DNA from: Trichuris trichiura
Lineage: Eukaryota; Nematoda; Enoplea; Trichinellida; Trichuridae
Direction: 5' to 3'
Assembly: GCA_037903355.1 (NCBI GenBank)
Contig: JBAJFE010000004.1
Span: 5,130,001 to 5,194,000 of the forward strand
DNA length: 64,000 bases
A program made the position numbers and the translations under genes. The notes under the pieces were generated by a model. It did not search any database. It was not told the DNA's origin and saw only the letters and a program-made list of their open reading frames with translations. Each line of letters starts with the position of its first letter. The stretch's first letter is position 1. Shown one piece after another: positions 33,801 to 44,847 of the stretch.

Positions 33801-36190
33801 CGCTTGCAGAAGCAGCTTACTCGCTCTGTGCATTATATTTGAGCCTGTAGGCTCTTGACGCTGTCTTTCCTGGGTGAAAGCAAAAACATGCGTTTTGGTG
33901 AACGTGGTGCATGTCGGGATACTTCATGGAACAATGGAAAAAGAATTGAATGAATGAATGGAGAAAAAGTTTTTTGTGAACATGAAGCAGATGCTTTATC
34001 GTCTTGCACACGTAGATATGACCTCAGCTATTGCGCAAATACCAAGGTAATATGAAATCAACCTTAGAGGGTAAAACGTTTGCAAGCGCCTGATTCAGAT
34101 TGTCACAGTCCTTGCCGGAAACCTTACAGCCCTGTTAACTGCAACCGAGTTTAAGCACAGGTTTAGCTTTTGTGCTCGTAGTTACATTCATCGGCGTCTT
34201 GGTTTAGCGTTTAGATAAGTAATTCTCCCGGTGGGGCACGTGCCCCACCGGGGGGCCTTTAGGGAGGGGTACTTCTGAGCTGTGGGGGGCACATGCTCCA
34301 TCTGGGCCATCGTGTTGAAGTGTATAAGAAGGTATGTGGTCTGAGGGTCAGATATTGTGCCTCCTGCCTAAGAGGAAGCCGCATGCTGTTGCGCCCTGCA
34401 ATCGTGACTGACTGAAAGGGAGAACTGGGCAGGAGCTGGCTCGGAGGTGAGAACGTAAGTGTTCGACACATTATCCGGAAAACGCTTTCCCCACATAATC
34501 TTGTGCAGCACCTAAATTATGACATCTGGGTTACTCCCCGTCCTCCCAGCCAATCAGCGCGCTCGAAATTCACTAATCAGAATTGGGCTGGAGACCCCAA
34601 ACACTCGGAAACGTTCACAGGGGGCCCTGACGACCCTGATCTTGAGAAACACTGGGTTAGATCGTTTTGTTGCAGTAATGAAAAAGTGGTGCTTTCTCTC
34701 GCTTCTGTTGGGCAGGTACAAACGCAGGCTAAGTAAGGCAGATGGAAAGGGAAATTTCGCTGAACCTTGAGGTACTGATCCATCTCCAAATCGGACAGTC
34801 CAACGTTGGTTCGGAATTTTAACTGACAACGATACGGTGGCCGAAAGAAAGAGGATCTGTATTCGGAAATATTGATTAAAAAACATGGACTTGAAGGAAG
34901 TGGGGAAATCAGAACTGGAAACAAGTGGCAGTTAGCATCTCAGCTGGGAATACATTATTCTATCATCACGAAAACTTTTGTTCTAAAATTTTCGCGGGAT
35001 TTTTAAAACCCGTTCTTCATTAAACGTTTATTTAAAAAAACGTTAACGGAGCTTTCGGGCCTTTCCGTTGCCTGTCATCAGCGTAATTGTACCGCCGGTC
35101 GGGTCGGCCTTTACGGTTGCAAGCCGCTGCATCCGACCAACTTTGGCAGAGACCTACTGCCGTCAGCTCTATCTTGAGCCGTCAGGTTTCAGTCCCGCCT
35201 AGTCAATCAGACGGCGCAGCGAGCTTCCAACTGACCTTCCACGACGGCGGCACGAGAACAAATAAAATCCCGCAAAAATTTTAGAATAAAAATTAAAAAA
35301 ACCCGTTACGAAGAAAGAAAAAAGAAAATCACGAAAACTTGCACAAATTGGGAGGGTGAAAGGAGCCACGGGCAATGATGGATAAGCAGACGTTGGCAAA
35401 TTTGGTACTTGTTCAAATCACCTGCTTCCTCGGAAGTCTGAACCAATTCTTCAGTTTTCCGGGACGTGGCGGCCTTTTTGCTTCAGAAAGTATGTTAATG
35501 ATAATGCAATCAAAAACGATTTCGAAGCGTTCCTGCGGTCACGCGCCGAAAGATTATTACCAAGAAGGGAATAAATTCTTGATAAAAAGGTGGAGAAAAT
35601 TAGGTTCGTTTCGAAAACTGTATTTCAATAAACACAATATCGTTTGCCACGATGGCTATTGTTAAAAGTCCGTCGTGAAAACGTGGTTTCTTGGGACGGG
35701 ACCATATGTTTTCATAATGAGTCTTCTCCGGAGTCTTCTTATATACATAACAAACAGGAACCAATCCGTAATAAAGTTTTTCGTTATGAAAAGTCCGTCG
35801 TGATAAAAACGTTCAGGCATAAACATAAAAAAGCGAAAGTTCGATTTCCAGCTACGCGCCAGTCTGATCGTTACAACCTGTATCAGTAGTAACGTTAAGC
35901 TTTATTTTTCAGTAACCTTTCATCCATACATTGTTAGAGCACTCATTTTGATTACCTGTAGACAGTAACGGTAAATGAATATGAATTAGCCATTGAAGTC
36001 TTTGTGAAACATAACTGCTTCATTACAGAGCGCTCGATGTTCGAATGTTGTCCTGTTTCAAAATGTATTTATTTCAGCTTTCCAAAACCTTGATGATGAC
36101 TGCTTATTGGAAGCCCTTAGACATTTAGAGAAGTGTGGCAAAGCAGAAGTGATGCAGTCTGAAAACGACGTTGGTGTAAAGTTCTTCTAG
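27840..36190 (+). CDS. VPS25: VPS25, ESCRT-II subunit, six coding exons
   Basis: The exons 27840-27889, 27939-28084, 28131-28184, 31125-31213, 31262-31337 and 36078-36190 join in phase to 175 residues; human VPS25 has 176. Landmarks are TWPWQYSFPPFFT at the N-terminus, LQPNVETRRKQLEAW, LFHNVKL, the second winged-helix domain WLDKQRSRCRIYWKSPAEWA and LIYDW, and the end VGVKFF. VPS25 is the ESCRT-II arm (two copies per complex) that recruits VPS20/CHMP6 at endosomes during sorting of ubiquitinated cargo. Intron 1 has a GC donor. Introns 3 and 5 are 2.9 and 4.7 kb and hold repeats; the other three are 46-49 nt. The length match and full set of conserved blocks suggest a functional gene. Confidence 0.94.
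27939..28084 (+). CDS. VPS25: VPS25 exon 2
   Basis: It encodes LQPNVETRRKQLEAW to LFHNVKLN, the first winged-helix domain. The acceptor is TTTGCAG and the donor A|GTACGA. Confidence 0.95.
28131..28184 (+). CDS. VPS25: VPS25 exon 3
   Basis: Seventeen codons, KLNLDGIISVLDCLREK, after TTTCAG and before G|GTAAAA. It corresponds to the end of the first winged helix. Confidence 0.9.
29050..29302 (+). pseudogene. possible transposase remnant inside VPS25 intron 3
   Basis: The frame YAKNWAFFAKYLAKWSDERK to RIRMRQRLIADVEKVVMVEW faintly resembles the region between the two CENP-B motifs of a Tigger-type transposase. No terminal repeats or further domains are visible, so the call is weak. Confidence 0.25.
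31125..31213 (+). CDS. VPS25: VPS25 exon 4
   Basis: It encodes RVIWLDKQRSRCRIYWKSPA and EWAELIYDW after TTGCAG. The donor is TGG|GTGACT, giving a 48-nt intron. Confidence 0.93.
31262..31337 (+). CDS. VPS25: VPS25 exon 5
   Basis: It encodes ASRIGFRGTVCTLYEITHGP and DCAGE. The donor C|GTACGT is in phase with exon 6. Confidence 0.9.
32765..32802. repeat. perfect 13-bp hairpin
   Basis: TTTCCCAGCGATC (32765-32777) and GATCGCTGGGAAA (32790-32802) are exact complements around a 12-nt loop. It lies in VPS25 intron 5. Function unknown. Confidence 0.8.
34217..34654 (-). mobile_element. 438-bp non-autonomous hAT element
   Basis: Its right terminus, read on minus, is CAGTGTTTCTCAAGATCAGG. The left terminus is AAGTAATTCTCCCGG. 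Flanks GTTTAGAT (34209-34216) and GGTTAGAT (34655-34662) form an 8-bp target duplication with one mismatch. Internally it shares CCAATTCTGATT and GCTGATTGGCTGG with the large hAT element at 56015. It has no coding capacity and lies in VPS25 intron 5. Confidence 0.7.
34227..34252. repeat. 26-bp perfect palindrome
   Basis: CCCGGTGGGGCAC is followed directly by its exact reverse complement, with CACGTG at the centre. It sits near the left end of the small hAT element. Confidence 0.85.
35005..35094 (-). repeat. dispersed hammerhead-like repeat, copy F
   Basis: On the minus strand it reads ACGCTGATGACAGGC, a loop, then GCCCGAAAGCTCCG. The core CTGATGA (35081-35075) and CGAAAG (35057-35052) are intact and joined by a hairpin with a short GGC/GCC stem. 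This is the best preserved head of the family. It lies in VPS25 intron 5, antisense to the gene. Confidence 0.6.
36078..36190 (+). CDS. VPS25: VPS25 exon 6 and stop
   Basis: It encodes FQNLDDDCLLEALRHLEKCG and KAEVMQSENDVGVKFF then TAG. The VKFF terminus is typical of VPS25. Confidence 0.95.
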
Positions 36191-37401
36191 CGTTACTGAG
36201 TTGAGAAATACGTGAATCTTACAGTGAAACTTAACAGAATCATGCCTGGTTGTCATTCCATGATTAAAGCTTTGGTGTACATGTGGCTTTGGATTACATT
36301 GGGGAGGCTTGCTTATTCTATCCGTTTGAAACTGTATCGTGTACGCTTGCATTGCCGTTTTACTCCCGCGAAAAGGTTTTCTGTCTATCGCATACGTGTG
36401 TTTTGCTCTCAAGACGTTTTTGAAGCTTATGAACGTTACTATTTTCTTGTTCATTCTGCTGAATCAGATCTGTTCATGTTGTTATCCTGCTAACATCAGG
36501 TGACGAGGTGGATGCACGTCGAATTTCTGTGATACTGCTTTGGCAGGAATAGAACCTAGAGCAGCAACTTTCTTTTATTCTCAAGAAATAGCCTAGAGAT
36601 GTTGGCAATTACTTTCCTGCTGTCATAACTAAAACGTATTAGTAAAATCACTGAAAACCATTGTGATAGCAATGGTTTGTGGTTTTCGGTTTGACCTCTG
36701 TTTCAAGATTATTAATACTTTGTTTCAAAAAACCTGTTCATCATTTTGTTATGCATAAATACGTAGATGAATACATCTTATTTATTTAAATTTGTAGCAA
36801 CTTATAATGAGTTCATAAGACTTGATGGTAGACTTTGATTACATGTACCGGCACTTTCATTTCTCGATAGTTTATTTCTATAATCTTCAGCTGCTATGAT
36901 TAATACTTTCGCCTGTGATTAGAGTCCGCGGTGAAAATGCATCAACTGTGTTGACTCATCCTCAAAATAAACGCAATGTACTTCATAGGTATTTCAGAAC
37001 ATCGATTCGTGCGGTCTAACGGAATACGAATAGAGCTTTACGCTGCTGCAGTGACAACCGCACTCCGCAGCTTAGAACAGCAAGAGAAAAGTTTATTTGC
37101 CCAGGACATAATAATTACAGAGCTCTCAGACTTGTAAAAAATTCGACTTAATGATGGGTTCGATAGCATAGACTGTTTCAAAGGGTGTATTTTTTTATCC
37201 AAAGGCTAGCGTCGTGTGCAGATAGTCTTGCAATGACGCGTTGGTGTAGCGAGCAGCAGCTCAGTTTGCTGACCACCACGGTGAACAACCGGTAGTCTAC
37301 AGTGGGATGCATGCTGCGCTAGTATTTTAAATTTTGCGTATTGTGCTTCCCCATTCCATCATGCTTGAAGTGGGTTTCTTAGTAATGGGTCAGTTAAGTT
37401 T

Positions 37402-37403
<2 letters not shown>

Positions 37404-37437
<34 letters not shown>
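37404..37437. repeat. (CT)17 microsatellite
   Basis: Seventeen uninterrupted CT units. Confidence 0.95.
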
Positions 37438-37440
<3 letters not shown>

Positions 37441-38667
37441 AAACTAGCTTTCCTTTTGGTAATGCATTTGGCAGGAGGGGTAGCCTCGTTCAAAGGTTTG
37501 CATGAATGTTCTGCAATTCATAAAATTGTAACAAGATATTAATGTGCTACAATTCTAATTTAAAAATTTTAACCTTGTTCAGACAGCCTGCACTTACCAG
37601 CGATGTACGATAGGTCCTAATTTTTGTTATTTGCGCGTTACATATCTTCATAGCCGTTTCATTGTGGCGGTTCATACCCGAGCTGAGATCAGTTACTGTC
37701 CAGTTTAAGTTTTACCTTAAGCTTAAGCTTGAACCTGTTACACGAAACTGCGCGTACCAACTGTAAGCCTAGAATGTTACCTACACTTAGGATGGGACTG
37801 AACCACCGCGAAGCTGGCGTACGGCTACAGTGAAGCTCCCATGGAATGTGGATTGGTATTAACTGCATTGATTGGGCCTCTCAAGTTACCAAGGTTATGA
37901 TCTACGATGGTACGTCCGGAGTGGAACGGCATCGTCAGTTGGAGACCTGCTGTATATCCCAATTGAAAAGCCACTTAACCATTGAATCGTTAGGGTCATG
38001 GTTTCGTCACAGTTTAGCTTGCGCTCGTAATAATCCCATCTTCAGCACCGTGGAGTAATGATTTTTAACATACGCTGAGGGTCACGCTAGATCGTCAGTA
38101 TTTGACTACTGTTGGTTTAGCGTCAGACGGCGCCAAGAAACCAATGGAAACCGAAATCAAAGATATCCGTGGTCAAGTCAGCGCTTTGGACCCTCCAGTC
38201 AATATTGATTTATGGCGAACAAGCGGCACTCGCCACATGAAAGGGGCGCTGACGATGTTCAGAGGCGCGGGAGCGGAAAAGCATGATTAACAATTGCTAT
38301 GAAGCAATGGAAAGTCACTGCCACTTTTATTTTTGTCAGAACAGTTTGATATGCTCTTCTGTTTGTAAAGATTAAATGTTTCGTTGCAGTGGCTTCACAT
38401 TTTTTTGCAGTGAATCTGACGATAACGTTGTGGCAGTAAAGTCAGCTAGCTATGTGTAACGAGTCGTCAGTTTTCCAAGGGACAGAAATTGTTTTCTCTA
38501 CCGTTGCTAAACAATATCACATTAATATTTAGTCATGCACCATGAGCCGTACCAATGTGATGAAATTTAGTTGCAGGCGAAACACCGCATACTCATTAGG
38601 ATACGTATCGCCTGCGTCAGCGTTTACTGCTAAGCCCTATCACTTCCAGGACAAATAATTCAGTACA

Positions 38668-38770
38668 AAATGTCCACGATAGAAAGGTCCAGGGCAAACA
38701 TGTCCGACGGAAACGTCTACGATAGGAAAAACCTGGACAAACATGTCCACGAGACAAGTGTGACGGTGAA
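38668..38770. repeat. degenerate tandem duplication, about 45 bp unit
   Basis: GTCCACGATAGAAAGG..CCAG and GTCTACGATAGG....CCTGGA each lead into AAACATGTCC, giving two diverged copies in tandem. Confidence 0.5.
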
Positions 38771-40253
38771 AATATCCATTGTACAAATCTTCCACGAATC
38801 TTTGGATCCAGATAATGCCTGTTTTATTAGCCTTTAGTCAAGCAGCGCGAAACGGTGTAAAATGATTAAGCGATCCGTCCGGCAAGGCCACTCGGGATTT
38901 GATAATGAAATTTTAGCCCGTCGCGTCAAAAGCTTGGTTCTTGCGCAATCGCTGCCTATAATTTCATAATTCACTTATCAGTATTATCCATTCTGCCACG
39001 GCCACCTTAGAACGTAGATTCTATCGTCCATAGCCTTCAACAGTATTGAAAAATATTCTTCAGCGTGAATTTTGGTGACAAAGACAAGCGAAAAAAAGAA
39101 TTCTCTACTGCTAGTAACAGGTAGACATATGTTCCATTACGCATACGAATCCAACTAACTTGATTGCTATGAAACTTCCTTATTCGCTTATCGCTCACTT
39201 TACAACTTTTGCCTTGCTCAATAGCTAGTGGAATTTTATCTGCTCGAACGTCGGTTTTGCAGTTTCAGTAAGTGGTGCGCTGAGATCAAGCCGAAAACAT
39301 TTTCTCGATGAGATCCTATATTTGTCGCTGATCACACTAGGCAACAAAGAAAGGCTCAGTTGCCCCTGGAACCCCAATCACCGGAGGTTTCATGAAAGCT
39401 GAACATTATAAAGGAAAGCGATTGCCAGGATATGACCTACCGCCGGTTCCCCTACCCCTGCCGCCTCGGTGTAGCTAACTAAAGGTTAACAGCACAAGCA
39501 TCAGCTCGATCTGAAGACTCATAGAAGATTTGTCTAATGGGCATTGTCGCCGTCAGCTATTTGTCTCAGATATTTTTGCCACTAACTTTCTCCTGTCGTC
39601 AGCGTTTTTGTACACATTGCGGCCGTCATTCCCTCTACAGTCAGCTCGTTTCTTTCTGTCTCTTACGTCAATGTTACTCCATCGGTATTACCTTGTTTCC
39701 TTGTAGTCTTGAGCTTCTGTTGTTTGTTTTCCGCTTAACTAATAAATGGGAACGTTGCTGCAACTTTTGATGACTCCTGTCCAACAACAGCAGACGACGT
39801 AGTCTACCCCCGATCTTGGATGAAAGGAGGGGAACAAAGGAGTCTTGTAACGTTTGTACCCAGAATGTGGACACATACGACAAGATTACGCAATGTAGCG
39901 TAATCCAGATGAGCTTGCTTAACAGCAGTACTGATAATCCCGTGAGCCATAGCGCTTTATTTAGCAGACCAGAAAAGGCTTAGCAAAGCTTTGGTGAGAC
40001 ATCTGCGAACTTGCACACCTGCGATCGCTACCTGTTCAACGAAGCTGTGGAACAAAAAGGGCAACTGAGGACCATGCTATCACCGTAGTGCCTAAGATTG
40101 TGTTTTTTTGTATCCCGCTTATCACTCGTATGCCTGCATATTAAAGCGCTTTCTATTGTTGCTCCTTGCTCGTCGTGAGGTTTACAACAGTTCTTGTGCA
40201 ATCCATCCTGCTGCTGAGAATAGTTATTACCCAAGCCTCTGTTGCCCATTCCT

Positions 40254-40548
40254 GAAAGTTCTCATGCGGTTTCTCCAGGCTGCTTAAGCTCAAACCAAAA
40301 CTTACAGGAACTGAGACGAGGATGATACTTTTTCTACGTAATCTGAAAATTATAATCACTGACGCTGTGTAGAGTGAACCTAGGGCTGATAACTGTCGCC
40401 CAAACCGTTCTTGTTAGTTATTTTTCTCCACATAACGAAAATTCGTCCATAGTTTCTTAGGACGCCTAAGCTTAAATCAAAACTAAAGACAGCTGAGACG
40501 TTGGTCATTCATTTTCTGCGTAAACTGAAAATTGAAGCAGTCAGTGCG
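40254..40548. repeat. direct repeat, two copies of about 112 bp
   Basis: Copy 1 (40254-40365) and copy 2 (40436-40548) share TAAGCTYAAAYCAAAACT, the block ACTGAGACG/GCTGAGACG, and TCTRCGTAAWCTGAAAATT in the same order. They are separated by about 70 bp. Confidence 0.6.
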
Positions 40549-42567
40549 TACAGTCACTTCATTGTAGATGCAGGTATAGGTGCTCATTCTGCATGGTAGA
40601 ATGGAGCAGCTACAATTCAATGGTCTTACGCCATACTATCACGGATCATCAGGAATCCGATTATCAATCATCACGATGCTATAACGTAATGGAGGAAAGC
40701 TGCAAAGGGTTGCCAAACTCTGGGCACGTAAGTTACAAGTCCTAATCAAGAACTTAATGCTGTGTACTTACATGGATTTCCTTTCCCGACATTGATTTAA
40801 CGTGAAGCGAGCGACATAAGAAATTCACTTTGGTACTGCAGCTTAACGTTGCTTGCTAAGCTGGTATGGGAGAGAAGATAAAAGCACTTGGAAACTACCA
40901 GGTATCAGAGTATGGCTTGAAATGCAGACCTGCTTTCCATTCTTTGAAATGATACACTGAAAGTAGTGAACGATCAATGCTCACGAGTGGTTTGTGAAAT
41001 TAGACGTGGACGCTCTGGCTTCCACAACGGGGAAAGGGGCAAAACAGCAACTCAAATTTCCAGGAACACATGAAATGCTTCAGTCAGTGCAATAATGAAG
41101 AAACCGGACTGTACGATGAAAGTAACAATCAGGGGGTAGCCGCTCGCGGTACCTTAGATCTCATGAACCATTGGAAGAAGCTATTAATGCTTCTGGGGTC
41201 TTACAACACGCAGCACATTTTCCAGGCTAGCTTAACGCAAATGTTCCCTATGGAAAGAGTCGCTTTATGATTAGAAAATAGGCTCTCTGCAATTTCTGCC
41301 TACCCTCGCTGATGTTTGCGCAGTGGCCCTATTTTGTAGTGTTGTGGTCTTCATCAGAAAGAAACACTTCGCCAAAAATGTCACAATTGATGTTGCTGCC
41401 ATCGTCTCGTCCATTACCTCAAGTAAGTTAACTTTTAGTGATCGACCTCTGTTCATCGCAGCCTCTGCTCAGTGGCGTTTCAAAGCATTTCTATATGCTT
41501 TCAAGCTTACTTTATGCTGTTCGAGTGTGTTGGATGTTGCCTAGTTCGTTCTCCAAAATTTGGGATGCCTACAGCCGCGCTCAATATCGTTCGTTGGCTG
41601 TGCCTGGTCTCTGTTTTGACGAAATTTTGATCTTGTCTGACCGCAGGATCGAGAGCAAGTTCGAATGACTTTGAACATCACTAGTAAGACCTAGACCTTC
41701 CACATATCTGCGAATTGCATCTCTGACGCTAGGATATCTATGGCAGGTACAGCTTAGGGCACAGATTTTCATTGCTATGGTTTCTGGAATCGTATCCGTT
41801 TAGTCTTCTACTGCTGTAGTTGGTAATTGTATCAGTCAATTTCCTTGGGAAATCATTTCATACCAGAGTCCCATGGACTCAAAGTGGGAATTGAATCACA
41901 CAAAAGTTGATTGCACGGTTTACTGTCCTAGTAATTGTGACCATTTTCGCATTCATTGGTTGGTTGGAAAAAACGAACAGCTGCCTGTTTAAATATGTTG
42001 GTTTTCGCTAGACATTTGTTCTGAAGAGACTCTCTTCTTATCACAAAAACGTCCAAAAAGGGTAGATGCTCAGATGTTCCGAAAGGGCAGAGGGTGGCAG
42101 CATTTGCGATTGTCGAACATGCCTAAATTTTCAGACTTTAAGAGCTTCAGATTTCAGCTTTAAAAGACTTTGCTAGGATTCTGCCTAAAGACGATCAGCG
42201 AAGCTATGCGTATTTGCCACAACTTATTCATCACCAAAGGTGAAAAGGGTGGAAATGAATGATGTATTGTCAGCGCTATCATTTTTGACTCGTTGCTGCA
42301 CTCCCACTGTTGATCCGTTCAATTAAGCATGCGTTCAATTAAGCGTTCCCCACGGTGCCCAAAAAACGGTTTGGGCGAGATTGATTATATGACTTCATCA
42401 GCAACCTCTGGCCTGCCCCGCGCTTTCCTAACGTCCAGCAGACCGAGTGCAACAGACTATAATAATGAATATGGGATCAGCTTCGCAAGCTCCGCTTTAT
42501 TTCTTCCGAGTTAAACTTTTATGCCAAACGGGACCTTTGTTGCAGTAGCACAAAGTAGCAGAATAAT

Positions 42568-42711
42568 GATGAATATTACAGAATTTTTGAATCAATTACG
42601 ATCTGTCAATAGGTGTAAACTATTCAGCAGTACCTTAACTCTGAATCTGTACCGTTCACTTGAACGCTGACGACAGATCGTAACTAATTCGAAAATTCTG
42701 TGATATTCATC
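42568..42711. repeat. palindromic element with 40-bp arms
   Basis: The arms 42568-42607 and 42672-42711 are reverse complements with about four mismatches (ends GATGAATATTACAGAATTTT and complement). The 64-nt loop contains CTATTCAGCAGTACCTTAAC. The loop sequence and the region beside the left arm recur at 43108-43187, there in altered arrangement. Confidence 0.75.
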
Positions 42712-43107
42712 GTAGATCTTCAGATTCACGGGTTTGGCCTGTTGGATGTATCTGTAAGTAAGCTTCAAAGTGCCCTACCAACGGATGGATGAGCAAATTG
42801 TAAGAGAAAATACAGAACAATTTGTATACCGTACGTTTAGGAACTGCTCGTGTTCCGTCGTCAGAACAGTGTTGGGGAGGTGTTTATTCGGTAAGGGTTT
42901 TATATGGCGCATGGGTACAAAGGGTGTTTGATTAGTTGGGTAGGGCGCAGCATTGGAATTTATTAATCGGCGCAGCCCATACTTCACTAACCTCCACGCC
43001 ATTGTCGCGATTGATAGTGGAGTTGCTCTGGATGTACAGAGCCTCCTTAATACGCCTAAGATGTAACAAGTTTTCGTGGCATATGATCTTCGGGTGTGGG
43101 TCGAGCG

Positions 43108-43187
43108 GGTCGAGTAATATTCATCACTATTCTGCTAGTTTACAGCTATTCAGCAGTACCTTGACTCTGAATCTGTACCGTTCACCT
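43108..43187. repeat. partial second copy of the 42.6-kb palindromic element
   Basis: GTAATATTCATCACTATTCTG is the inverted counterpart of the sequence at 42555-42580. It is followed by CTATTCAGCAGTACCTTGAC and GAATCTGTACCGTTCAC in the same orientation as the loop at 42628. Confidence 0.65.
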
Positions 43188-43602
43188 CATGCAAAACTAA
43201 TGACTGCACGTAGTTTGGCCCTAAAATTGCCAGTTAAGATGAAAGATAATTGTGCATGGGTTGTTCTTTTGTATAGAGCTATGAAACCTGCTTAGTCCGT
43301 AAGCCTGTAGCCGTGCGATCTCGCTGGACGAAAACGCCCTGTTTTGATGCTCTGCAGTTTGACTCATGACCTCGTTCGTTCTAATCGTACCGAATCGCTG
43401 ATGCATAACTGTCGCTACTGGATCACTTCCTTTAAGTTTACGTCATCATGCATTATATTTTGCCGATAAAACGTCGAAGGTTTTGTCATGTGAGTGGTTT
43501 CGTTTCTACGGCGCTGCATTTCCACTGAGCACTCCCAGCATGACCTGTTTCCATAGCATGCATAATGAACTCCAGCCAAAACCAAAGAGAGACCGTCTAG
43601 AG

Positions 43603-44514
43603 CAGTGATTCCCAATGGGAGCCCCAGGGGACCCCTTGGGAGTCCTGGGAAGGATTGGGGATTTAGGGGGTCCCTGGTAGTCGGTGCCGCAGGACGAGAG
43701 CGATCCTGCCGTTCAGGATAGTGAGGCGAGGCGACCTGAGATTACTCCTGACGACTATCGAGCCGGAAGTGGATAAATTAGTAGCACTGCACCATACCCA
43801 GTCGTCGCACTGAGGTAAGACCAAGCGACTGTCGTCTTGCTCTGAGGAAATATTGAATTTAGATTCAATGTTGCGCAGCCCTGAGAACAGCATCGCAGCC
43901 TGACTTACATATTGCGCTACCATTGCTAACAGCCCAAAAAATTGAGGAAGAGGAAACCCAGTGCGGCACTTGTATTTTGAAGGCTCCCTGATCTGCAATT
44001 AGCCGGCTTAAGTCCAGCAATACGAAAAGAACGCCTTTAGTGCCTACTAATGAATTAAAGACGTTAACGGTTTCGAATATCGTTAAGGAGGTTCCACCGT
44101 ATATGGCAGCCGGCTTCCTTACTAACCATTTCGCTCTAGTGTCGAAAAGAAATTCAGTGTTGACTTCGCATCGCCAGGTTTTCCAGCCATTAATCGCACA
44201 CTCAACTTTCACAGCGCGAAAGATGGGGTCCTACTTGCGGCTGACAAGATCCGCAGGTTAACAAGGTTTTTAATGACGACCCGGCTTAAGTGTTTTTTCT
44301 GTGGCATACACGGTAGGCAGCGAAGTCAATTCTACATTCTGCAGCCTGTTTCAGGTGTTGAAATACTTGTACAAGTTCATAACAACGTAACGACAGTAGG
44401 CGCAACTGAGGAAAACAGAAGCAGGAGAATTACGTTGGGGAGAATGACAGGGGTCTCCGGCAAGTTGAAGGTTGCGAAAGGGGGCCCTGGCTCCAAAAAG
44501 ATTGGGAAACACTG
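43603..44514 (-). mobile_element. 912-bp hAT element with decayed transposase
   Basis: The ends CAGTGATTCCCAATGGGA and ...ATTGGGAAACACTG are inverted repeats. They are flanked by a perfect 8-bp duplication, GTCTAGAG (43595-43602 and 44515-44522), the hallmark of hAT insertion. On the minus strand, EFLFDTRAKWLVRK (about 44125-44165) resembles the hAT segment FHTxxRWLSRG. The rest of the transposase is missing or unreadable. Confidence 0.85.
43663..44212 (-). pseudogene. hAT transposase fragment
   Basis: Two overlapping frames on minus (44212-43865 and 43998-43663) carry the remnants. They cover part of the RNase H-like region between the middle and C-terminal domains of ZBED5-type transposases. 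Frameshifted and truncated. Confidence 0.5.
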
Positions 44515-44847
44515 GTCTAGAGGCTACAGTGATACGTCAAGCATTGAAGCCGATTAGTACTATAAGGTCATGCGTCAAGCAGTGTGCGGCAACTCTTTTG
44601 GATCGAACTGTCTTCGGCTTTTGTCACGCTTATAGCTGCAATAACGCATCAGATTCTTCAACAACAAAGATTGATATTCTGTAGATTGACTCGTAGTCAA
44701 GTAGTTCTAAATTCGTCAAGATTAGTATTGCAATACAACCTACTTTCTATTACAGTACGCTAACTTGACAACCTTTATTCCAATGTTTCCGTTTTAATGT
44801 TTTCGTGCTCTGTGTGTACTTGACGGTGAAATGAGTTTTAAAGTTTG

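Larger units (their letters stand above)
36191..43602. other. gene-free region with repeats
   Basis: Apart from the VPS25 3' UTR (a possible AATAAA at 36966), I recognise no gene. The repeats inside are listed separately. Frames up to 119 codons exist but show no domain. Confidence 0.45.

Noticed and set aside
42668..42710. CTGACGA...CGAAAA in the 42.6-kb palindrome as another hammerhead-like head
   Set aside because: No pairing between the two boxes, and the sequence is explained by the palindrome arm.
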